Source: CALZIK01 sp945787635 (lineage in GTDB: Bacteria; Acidobacteriota; Thermoanaerobaculia; Multivoradales; JAHEKO01). From it: a DNA stretch of 64,000 bases. Of the stretch, positions 57,326 to 64,000 are shown piece after piece; the stretch's first letter is position 1; each line of letters opens with the position of its first letter. A program made the position numbers and the translations under genes. A model generated the notes under the pieces. That model did not search any database, was not told the DNA's origin, and saw only the letters and a list, made by a program, of their open reading frames with translations. Where the stretch lies: assembly GCA_947259725.1 (NCBI GenBank), contig CAMYNM010000006.1:101981-165980 (forward strand), read 5' to 3'.

Positions 57326-59775
57326 TGGCGATGGTCGAGCGACCGCGACGGCTGAGCCGAGTTGCGGTCTGGATCCCGCTGGCGCTGAGCCTTGCCTGCG
57401 GCCCGTTCGAGGACTCTCGACGGACCCCCGGACCTCGGCAGCCGACGACGACCTATTCGTTTTCGATTCTCGAAGGTGCCCCTCCAAGGGTGCTCTTCCT
57501 CGGACGCGAGCGCCGGGCGGAGCTGGTTTTGCGCAACGACGGCTACCTGGCCTGGCCCCGAGAGACTCGCTTCTTCTTCTCTCCCCGGTGGATGGGTCTC
57601 GCGGGAGATGGAGTCCTCGAAGAGGGTTTCAGGACTCCCCTGGCAGAGGACGTACCGCCGGGCGAGCGGACGCGGCTGTCGGTGCGCATGAAGCCACCCG
57701 CCGGTGTCGGTCTCTACCGGGTTCATTGGGATCTTCAGAGCGAGTCGAGCGGCTGGTTTTCCCGCTTCGACCGAACGCCGCAGGATCCGGTCTGGGTTCT
57801 GGTCCTGCCGCAGGTCGAGTTCTTTCTGGCGGTCCTACTGCCGATGCTCCTTCTGGGCGTGGTCGTCGTTCTACGGCGGCACAACCGCGAAGCCTCTCGC
57901 TGGGCAGCGACATCCGTCGGCCTGGCGGACCTTCTGTGGGTCACCGTGAGCCTCTTGGGCAAGCCCTACGTTCTTTACGGCGAGCTGGCCGAGAAATTCT
58001 GGCCCGGCCCAAAACCGGTCACCTTCGCCGTTGTGGCCTTTCTGCTCCTTCCACTGACCGTTCTGCCGGCCCGGATTCGAGCGACGGTCGCCTGGTGCCT
58101 CGCGGCCTTCGGGGCGCTCACCGTCTGGACCCAGGTGCTGTACTTCCGGTTTTTCCACGACCTGGCATCCTCGGTAGCGGCGCTGGCGGGACGCCAGACG
58201 ACCACGCTCGGCAGCGCCGTAGTGTCTCTGGCCGAGACCAGCGACCTCTGGCTTGCGATCGACCTGGTGGCAGCCCTGCCGGTGCTCTGGCTCCTTGCGA
58301 AAAAGCCCCGCCCCGGCCTCTCGCGCGCCCCTCGATGGGTCGCGGCCGTTCTGGCCCTGCTCTCGATCCCGTTCGTTTGGAGCGGCACCCGCGCCCTGGC
58401 CAGCGGTCAGCTCGACACTCGGCGAAATCTCCAGAATCTCCGCTCGGTCTCGAGCTATGGCCTCTACGGCTTTCAGATTCTGGATGCGGGAACCAGGTTC
58501 GTCGGCAGGTTTCGCCAGCCCGAGATCGCCGCGACGGAGCTCGAGGGGCTCGTCGAGTGGTTCGAGGCCTCGGCTGGCCAGCGGCTCGCGGAGGGTCCCA
58601 GCGCCGGCTTGGGCGCCGGCCTCAACCTCATCGCGATCCAGGTCGAGTCCATGCAAGGGTTCGTTCTCGACCTCGACATCGGTGGAGTCCCGGTGACGCC
58701 CAACCTGCGCCGATTGAGGCAAGAGGCGCTGGACTTTTCAATGATGCTGGATCAAACCAGCAGGGGTCGTTCATCGGCAGGCGACTTCGTCACCATGACC
58801 TCTCTTCTGCCGGTGGGTGAGTCAATCGCCTACGAACATCCGCGCAACGAGTACTACACGATCGCGCACGCCCTCGCCGACCGTGGCTATCGGACGGTGT
58901 CGGCCATCCCCTACAAAGGCAGCTTCTGGAATCGACAGGTGACCCACGCTTCGTACGGGTTCGAGACCAGCCTCTTTCAGGACAGGTTCGTCCAGCGAGG
59001 CCCGAAGGTCGGCTGGGGAATCAACGATCGCGATTTCTTCGAGCAGATAACGCCGGTACTCGAAGGCTTCAAAGAACCGTTCTTCGCCTGGCTGACGACT
59101 CTCTCGGTTCATTTTCCGTACGAGTCGTTTCCCGGTCAGCTCGAGACGCTGCAACTGGGCGAGCTCGAGGGCACCTCATTGGGCAACTATCTTCACGGTA
59201 TGAACTTCTTCGATCGCGCACTGGGCGAGTTTCTCGATCGCCTCAGGCGGACCGGGCTCCTGGAGAGCAGCGTCATCGCGATCTGGAGCGATCACGCGTC
59301 GGGGCTCGAGCGGGATCCAGGGTTCATCGACTTCGTCGGCCTCGATTCGCCGGCCGAGAAGTTCCTCTTCCGGCGAGTCCCCTTCATCGTCCGGCTTCCC
59401 GCCGATCGACAGCTGGCGGCGAGGGACGAGTCCCCCGCTGGGCAGGTGGACGTCGCGCCTACGTTGCTGGCGCTTCTCGGCGTCGACGCGGGTGATCTCG
59501 CCATGATGGGCCGCAACCTTCTTGCCGGGCCCGCGGAAAGGTTCGTCGTCCACCCCCAGGGGCGCTGGACCAACGGCGATCTGCTCTTCCTCAGTCAGTT
59601 CGCGGACGACGACGGCGGCTGCTGGTCGCTTGCCGAGAGGGCTCGAATTCAGCCACGACGCTGTGCCGCCGGAACCGCGGCCGCCGAGCGGCAGTTGGAC
59701 GTCGTCTCCCTGGTGCTCGAGCACGATCTGCAAGCCGAGATCGCCCGGCGCCTCCGGACCCGAGCCAAGCGCTAG
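57325..59775 (+). CDS. LTA-synthase-like membrane phosphoglycerol transferase
   Basis: 816 residues. A Pro-rich exported N-terminal part with an Ig-like sandwich (RVLFLGRERRAELVLRNDGYLAWP) precedes about five helices (LAVLLPMLLLGVVVVL and following). The catalytic domain (about 430-760) resembles LtaS: LIAIQVES (E441), FSMMLDQTSRGRSSAGDF where S483 falls where LtaS has its nucleophile Thr, TLSVHFPYE, and AIWSDHAS (D656-H657). LtaS-type enzymes move glycerol-phosphate onto a polymer. In a Gram-negative context the target could be periplasmic glucans. Translation is coupled to the sulfatase-fold gene (TAGTG). Confidence 0.82.
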   Translation: MAMVERPRRLSRVAVWIPLALSLACGPFEDSRRTPGPRQPTTTYSFSILEGAPPRVLFLGRERRAELVLRNDGYLAWPRETRFFFSPRWMGLAGDGVLEEGFRTPLAEDVPPGERTRLSVRMKPPAGVGLYRVHWDLQSESSGWFSRFDRTPQDPVWVLVLPQVEFFLAVLLPMLLLGVVVVLRRHNREASRWAATSVGLADLLWVTVSLLGKPYVLYGELAEKFWPGPKPVTFAVVAFLLLPLTVLPARIRATVAWCLAAFGALTVWTQVLYFRFFHDLASSVAALAGRQTTTLGSAVVSLAETSDLWLAIDLVAALPVLWLLAKKPRPGLSRAPRWVAAVLALLSIPFVWSGTRALASGQLDTRRNLQNLRSVSSYGLYGFQILDAGTRFVGRFRQPEIAATELEGLVEWFEASAGQRLAEGPSAGLGAGLNLIAIQVESMQGFVLDLDIGGVPVTPNLRRLRQEALDFSMMLDQTSRGRSSAGDFVTMTSLLPVGESIAYEHPRNEYYTIAHALADRGYRTVSAIPYKGSFWNRQVTHASYGFETSLFQDRFVQRGPKVGWGINDRDFFEQITPVLEGFKEPFFAWLTTLSVHFPYESFPGQLETLQLGELEGTSLGNYLHGMNFFDRALGEFLDRLRRTGLLESSVIAIWSDHASGLERDPGFIDFVGLDSPAEKFLFRRVPFIVRLPADRQLAARDESPAGQVDVAPTLLALLGVDAGDLAMMGRNLLAGPAERFVVHPQGRWTNGDLLFLSQFADDDGGCWSLAERARIQPRRCAAGTAAAERQLDVVSLVLEHDLQAEIARRLRTRAKR

Positions 59776-59807
59776 GAGCTTGCTGACACGTACGCCTCAC
59801 GAAAAAG

Positions 59808-59874
59808 GGGCCGGGCGACTTGCCCGGCCCACCCAACTTTTGTGGCGGGGGGGAAGGAGGATGCCCCCCGCCAC
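59808..59874. terminator. Tandem terminator hairpins
   Basis: GGGCCGGGC-GACTT-GCCCGGCCC (59808-59830) then ACCCAACTTTT, followed by GTGGCGGGGGG and its complement (59842-59852 with 59864-59874). The first is a likely terminator of the plus-strand gene; the second is an extra stem toward the convergent gene. Confidence 0.7.
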
Positions 59875-59933
59875 GGGGGATGAAGAAGCATCTACAGAGT
59901 AGACCCTCTTGCGGCCGGGCGCAGTGAATTGCG

Positions 59934-60245
59934 TCACATGCCTTCGTCGGCGGGGCCCAATTCGTCATAGGCGGCTCGCGCCGAGGTCGCCAGCTCCGAA
60001 TCGTCGGTGAGCGCGAGGATGCACTTGGGCAGAAACTGCGCGGCCTCCTCGCCTAGAGCCCATTCGAACCGATGCAGCATCTCCATCAGCAGAAACGAGA
60101 AGGCTGCCCAGTCGAGCGTGCGTGAATCGAGCTGTTTCGCCACCTTTTGGACAACCAGGTCACGCGCTCGCGAGCCGCCGCCGATCGCCCGAAGTCGCTC
60201 GAGAATCTCGCCCTCGGGCGGCAGTTTGACGAAGTTACCCGACAT
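59934..60245 (-). CDS. Small unknown protein
   Basis: 103 residues, acidic, helical: EGEILERLRAIGGGSRARDLVVQKVAKQLDSRTLDWAAFSFLLMEMLHRFEWALGEEAAQFLPKCILAL. No domain is recognised. Coding use is ordinary for the window and an ATG is present. It is convergent with the LtaS-like gene and divergent from the PspC gene. Confidence 0.55.
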   Translation of the reverse strand: MSGNFVKLPPEGEILERLRAIGGGSRARDLVVQKVAKQLDSRTLDWAAFSFLLMEMLHRFEWALGEEAAQFLPKCILALTDDSELATSARAAYDELGPADEGM

Positions 60246-60458
60246 CGCTGATGGAACCTACTCGATACCCGGGGTCGAAGCGGCGTTTCGCCGACCGGGC
60301 AGGGAGCCGACGCGAGTTGGATATCATCGGCAACAAATAGAGCATACCAGCCGCCCGTGGCGGAGAGCCATCGCGGGAACGTGAATAAAACACGCCCGGG
60401 CAACGTTGCGTATGTAGGAGTGAACGTGTCGAACTCGGCTCGAACGACAGGAGTTGCC

Positions 60459-60659
60459 ATGCCCGACCCAAGCCATCCTCTCAAGCGCTCTCGAGAACAC
60501 AGAGTCATAGCCGGAGTCTGCGGTGGCCTGGCCGACTGGCTGGGCTGGGACGTGACGCTGGTCCGGGTTCTCTATGTCGTCGTGTCGATCTTCTCCGCCG
60601 GCTTTCCGGGGATTCTCGCCTACATCATCCTCTGGGTGATCATGCCCGACGAAGCCTGA
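60459..60659 (+). CDS. PspC domain protein
   Basis: 66 residues, PspC family: KRSREHRVIAGVCGGLADWLGWDVTLVRVLYVVVSIFSAGFPGILAYIILWVIMPDEA, a cytoplasmic start, one helix and a short turn. CAGGAGTTGCC precedes the ATG. In enterobacteria PspC senses envelope stress and toggles PspA; short stand-alone PspC proteins are widespread. The site-2 protease gene follows after 29 bases. Confidence 0.92.
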   Translation: MPDPSHPLKRSREHRVIAGVCGGLADWLGWDVTLVRVLYVVVSIFSAGFPGILAYIILWVIMPDEA

Positions 60660-60688
60660 CCGGGCGCGACGCCGGTTTTTCATACCCT

Positions 60689-61819
60689 GTGTTCAGCCGA
60701 CGCTTCCAGGTGTTTCGGGCCTTCGGGATCCCGATCTACGTCGATCTAAGCTGGTTCGTCGTCGCGCTTCTGATTTCCTGGTCCCTCGCGGACAACCTGT
60801 TTCCGGCGTCTCTGCCCGGAAAAGGAGTAGGAACCTATTGGTCTCTCGGCATTGCCGCGACCCTCGGCCTGTTCGCCTCGATCATCATCCACGAACTCGC
60901 CCACGCTCTCGTTGCACGAAGGTTCGCGGTCCCGATCCGCGGCATCACGCTCTTCATTTTCGGTGGCGTCGCCGAGATGGAAGACGAGCCGCCCAGCGCC
61001 CGGGCGGAGTTCATGGTCGCGATCGCGGGCCCGATTGCGAGCGTCGCCGTCGGCGTGCTGTGCTTCGGGCTCTCGGCCCTGGCTCGGAGCGTGGCCGGCG
61101 CCGCCACGGTCCTGGGCTTTCTAGCCGGCCTCAACCTCATCCTGGTGGTGTTCAACATGATCCCGGCGTTTCCGCTCGACGGCGGCCGCGTGCTGCGTTC
61201 GCTGCTCTGGCAGTGGCGCCGGGACCTGCCTTGGGCGACTCGCATCACGTCTTCGATCGGATCCGCCTTCGGGGTGATCCTGATCGCCCTGGGTCTTTAT
61301 CGGGCGCTGTTCGGCGGCGACTTCATCGGCGGCCTGTGGAGCTTCATGATCGGCATTTTCCTGCGCAACGCCGCGCAGATGTCGTATCGCCAGGTCGTCA
61401 TTCGCCGCGCTCTAGAAGGCGAACCGGTCGAGCGGTTCATGATCACCGATCCGATCACCGTGTCCCGCGCCATTCCGATCAGTGATCTCGTCCGCAACTA
61501 CATCTACAAGCACCACTTCAAGATGTTTCCGGTGGTCGATGGCGACCGGCTGCTCGGCTGCGTCACCACCCGCACGATCAAGCGACTGCCGCAGTCCGAG
61601 TGGGACCGACAGAGCGTCGGCTCGATCGTCGAGCCGTGCTCGCCGGAGAACACGATTCCGCCCGACGCCGATGCCATGCACGCGCTCGCCAGAATGAGCA
61701 AGAGCGGCCGGTCGCGGCTTATGGTGGTCTCGGGCGAGCGCCTGGTCGGCATTCTCGCGCTGAAGGACCTGCTCAAGTTTCTCTCGCTCAAGGTCGAGCT
61801 CGAAGGCGAGGCGGGGTAG
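60689..61819 (+). CDS. M50 site-2 protease with CBS pair
   Basis: 376 residues, GTG start. Six or so helices hold ASIIIHELAHALVARR (HExxH zinc site) and NMIPAFPLDGGRVL (third ligand Asp), the Rip3/SpoIVFB-type arrangement. Residues about 250-370 form two CBS domains (VERFMITDPITVSRAIPISDL and VGSIVEPCSPENTIPPDADAM), which bind adenine nucleotides. Site-2 proteases cut membrane anchors of anti-sigma factors or transporters; CBS domains suggest control by cell energy state. Its substrate is unknown. Confidence 0.9.
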   Translation: MFSRRFQVFRAFGIPIYVDLSWFVVALLISWSLADNLFPASLPGKGVGTYWSLGIAATLGLFASIIIHELAHALVARRFAVPIRGITLFIFGGVAEMEDEPPSARAEFMVAIAGPIASVAVGVLCFGLSALARSVAGAATVLGFLAGLNLILVVFNMIPAFPLDGGRVLRSLLWQWRRDLPWATRITSSIGSAFGVILIALGLYRALFGGDFIGGLWSFMIGIFLRNAAQMSYRQVVIRRALEGEPVERFMITDPITVSRAIPISDLVRNYIYKHHFKMFPVVDGDRLLGCVTTRTIKRLPQSEWDRQSVGSIVEPCSPENTIPPDADAMHALARMSKSGRSRLMVVSGERLVGILALKDLLKFLSLKVELEGEAG

Positions 61820-62023
61820 CTGGCGTCCGGGGCTCTCGGGTAGCTCGAACCGATAGTGGGCCGCCGGCGCGTCTTCTCGCTCGGCGGACCTCGCTCGCAA
61901 GACGCACGCGGCCGGCCTTTCAGGCACAGCGACGTGAAGAGTGCACCTCGTGAATGGTGCCTCGGCCATGGGTCGCGCTGAGCCGCGAGGTCGAGGTGAC
62001 GACGGAATGGACTACCGCGCGTC

Positions 62024-62073
62024 TTGACACTGTCTTGGCGCATAAGTACTCTGCCGCCAGGTTTTTACCTGGC
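62024..62073 (+). promoter_or_regulatory. Promoter and 5-prime hairpin of the NSS symporter gene
   Basis: TTGACA (62024-62029), 17 bases, TACTCT (62047-62052). The expected start is about 62059, inside a hairpin GCCAGGT-TTTT-ACCTGGC (62056-62073), so the mRNA would begin with a stem-loop. The preceding 61820-62023 holds nothing recognised. Confidence 0.5.
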
Positions 62074-62112
62074 TTCTCAGCCAATTTCACCCAATTCCGG
62101 GGAGGTACCGCA

Positions 62113-63716
62113 TTGAGCGACCGCGAACGGTGGGGCACTCGACTGGGCCTCGTCCTGGCCATGGCGGGCAACGCCGTCGGCCTCGGCAACTTCTTGAGAT
62201 TTCCGGTGCAAGCCGCCCAAAACGGCGGCGGCACCTTCATGATTCCCTACTTCATATCGTTCCTCATTCTCGGAATTCCGATGATGTGGATCGAATGGGG
62301 CGTCGGCCGCTACGGCGGCAGCTTCGGCCACGGATCGGTGCCCGGCATGTTCGATCGGCTCACCGACCAGAAGAAGAAGTGGGCGAAGTACCTGGGTGTG
62401 CTCGGTGTGGTCATGCCGCTGGTCGTCTTCATCTACTACACCTACATCGTGTCTTGGATGCTCGCGATGAGCTTCTTCAGCCTGACCGGCGACTACTTCG
62501 GCCTGGGCGACGTCGACGAGATGCGAGGGTATCTGGCCTCCTACCAGGACATCTTCGACGGGTCCTACTCCGGGACCTGGATCACCCTCTTCTTCTTCGC
62601 CGTGACCTTCGTCTTCATCGGATGGGTACTGAAAAGGGGCCTTTCGGGCGGAATCGAAAAGCTGGCTCTGATCGGCATGCCGATCCTGTTCGTTTTCGCG
62701 TTCCTCCTGCTCGCACGCGTCCTCACCCTGCCGGCCATGGAAGCCTCTCCCGCCGAAGGGCTCAACTTCATCTGGAACCCGGATTGGGGAAGCCTCGGCG
62801 ACGCCCGGGTCTGGCTTGCGGCCGCCGGTCAGATGTTCTTCACGCTGTCGGTCGGCATGGGCAGCATCCAGACCTACGCCTCGTATCTCAAGAAGGACGA
62901 TGACATCGCGCTCACCGGCCTCTCGACCGCCGCCACCAACGAGTTCGCCGAGGTCGTTCTGGGCGGAACGATCGCGATTCCCGCTGCGGTCGTCTTCTTC
63001 GGCGTTGCCGGCGCGACCGCGATTGCCCAGGGCGGCGCTTTCGACCTGGGAATCGTAGCCATGGGAGTCGTCTTCCAGGGCCTGCCGGGGCCCGAGATCC
63101 TGGGCCGGCTCGCGGCGTTTCTGTGGTTCTTCCTGCTGTTCATCGCCGGGATTACGTCCAGCGTCGCACTGGCGAGCCCGACGATCGCGTTCTTCCAGGA
63201 CGAGTTGAAGTTCACGCGCGCCAAGGCCGCCAGGATCGTCACGGCCATTGCTCTCGCTCTGGGGCTGTTTCACATTCTCTTCTACCGCAACGGCGTGATG
63301 GGCGAGTGGGACTACTGGGCGGGCACCTTCGGCCTGGTCGTCTTCGCGTTCATCGAGATCATCCTCTTCTCCTACGTCTTTGGCATCAACCGGGGCTGGG
63401 ACGAACTCCACCGGGGAGCCGACATCAAGATCCCAGGTTTCTACAAGCCGGTGATGAAATACGTGACACCGCTGTTTCTGTTCACCCTGCTGGCCTGGTG
63501 GAGCTATACGCAGGCACTGCCGACCTTCCTGATGGAAACGGTGACCGATCGGTCGCAGATCCCCTACCTCTGGCTGAGCCGGTCCTTGATGGTTCTGCTG
63601 GTCGTCGTCGGTCTCTACCTGATCAAACGATCGTGGGCGGCTTCATGCTCTTCAGCATGGCCGCGGTTACGGCGCTCGCGGTTTTTTGCTTCTGGAAGAT
63701 GCTCAGGGGCAAGTAG
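62113..63716 (+). CDS. Neurotransmitter:sodium symporter family transporter, with apparent -1 frameshift
   Basis: About 534 residues in two joined frames. TTG 62113 follows GGGGAGGTACCG. WGTRLGLVLAMAGNAVGLGNFLRFPVQAAQNGGGTFMIPYF is the Na+- and substrate-binding helix 1 of LeuT-type carriers; GQMFFTLSVGMGSIQTYASYLKKDD is helix 6; ten further helices follow. At 63625-63627 (AAA) the frame breaks: continuing gives no stop to the window end, while a shift of one base back gives the natural ending VGGFMLFSMAAVTALAVFCFWKMLRGK and stop at 63714-63716. A missing A in the AAA run would restore it. Likely amino-acid uptake. Confidence 0.78.
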
Positions 63717-64000
63717 TCGGCTCGCGCGCCTCTTGCCGCGCCACGGTCAAGAGAAACAGCACTCCGCAGACGATCTGCACTCCGGCGAACACGAAGAATC
63801 CCTGACGCAGGCCGAGGACGCCGCGCTCGAGCAGCACGCTCGCGACCAGAATCGAAGTCGTGTCGGCGAGAGTGATCAGCAGCCATTCGGTCGCGAACAC
63901 CCGGCCCCGGAATCGATCTTCGGTGCGCTCCTGGAGCAGGACAGTCGAGGTCACCCAGTTGGCGCCGCTGGTGGTGTGCGCGAAGACCACAGGCACCAGA
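63703..64000 (-). CDS. MFS transporter, C-terminal part (gene runs off the window)
   Basis: About 99 C-terminal residues read in from beyond 64000: NWVTSTVLLQERTEDRFRGRVFATEWLLITLADTTSILVASVLLERGV and FFVFAGVQIVCGVLFLLTV. The RFRGRVFA loop and the helix pair match the MFS_3 (EntS-like exporter) group. The last 14 bases overlap the convergent symporter end. Confidence 0.75.
   Translation of the reverse strand, partial: LVPVVFAHTTSGANWVTSTVLLQERTEDRFRGRVFATEWLLITLADTTSILVASVLLERGVLGLRQGFFVFAGVQIVCGVLFLLTVARQEAREPTTCP

Noticed and set aside
63620..63640. Programmed -1 frameshifting in the symporter
   Set aside because: AAACGA is not a slippery heptamer with a following stem, and the family does not need it; an error or mutation is simpler.
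1..64000. tRNA, rRNA, integrase, IS transposase or restriction system genes
   Set aside because: None was recognised on either strand on reading; a covariance-model search was not possible here.

Overview
The window is one high-GC bacterial chromosome segment, densely packed with genes on both strands. The gene set points to a Gram-negative, heterotrophic, probably aerobic organism: two TonB-dependent receptors (one of the Oar type with an N-terminal carboxypeptidase-regulatory domain), many signal peptides and lipoboxes, a type II secretion/type IV pilin-like pseudopilin, several Na+-coupled symporters and many alkaline-phosphatase-superfamily enzymes. This mix is typical of Acidobacteriota such as Thermoanaerobaculia-like lineages. 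That placement is an inference from gene content; no rRNA or tRNA gene was seen. No phage, plasmid or IS transposase was recognised. The mobile signature is a set of short GTAG-type palindromes (REP-like) scattered between genes in the first 21 kb.

Region by region. 1-13.5 kb: symporters, a secreted nucleotide-pyrophosphatase-like enzyme, alpha/beta hydrolases, a TonB receptor, a P1 peptidase and a methylmalonate-semialdehyde dehydrogenase, i.e. uptake and breakdown of peptides and small organic acids, punctuated by REP-like repeats. 13.5-24.2 kb: periplasmic SurE, an M20 deacylase, a large Oar-like receptor, a class III aminotransferase, and a coupled set of symporter, SDR and tartrate/malate-type dehydrogenase. 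24.2-28.3 kb: an aromatic amino acid locus. A trifunctional chorismate mutase / prephenate dehydratase / DAHP synthase fusion is preceded by a phenylalanine-rich leader peptide and an intrinsic terminator, a classical-looking attenuator; a TRAP-like phosphatase lipoprotein and a secreted HD protein follow.

28.3-41.5 kb is the most striking part: a probable light- or photooxidative-stress island. A MerR/B12-type regulator (CarH/LitR family) keeps the W-x9-EH motif but appears to lack the cobalt-binding histidine. A shared operator with core ACGTTTTGAACG lies just downstream of good -10 boxes on both sides of a divergent promoter and next to the regulator gene. The controlled genes appear to include DUF2878, a TIGR01777 epimerase and SRPBCC proteins. 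A ten-gene run (fasciclin, SDR, FAD-dependent amine oxidase, DUF1365, two cyclopropane-fatty-acid-synthase-like methyltransferases, SOUL, DUF1475, DUF1295) suggests membrane-lipid remodelling.

41.5-64 kb: an ECF sigma/double-zinc-finger anti-sigma operon, a beta-propeller di-heme cytochrome protein, a frameshifted Trm9-like methyltransferase back to back with Elp3, a 1505-residue coiled-coil/SH3 protein with two internal repeat arrays, a second ECF-like sigma factor, a pseudopilin, a sulfatase-fold lipoprotein followed by an LTA-synthase-like membrane enzyme, PspC, a site-2 protease with CBS domains, a neurotransmitter:sodium symporter with an apparent -1 frameshift, and the end of an MFS transporter running off the window.
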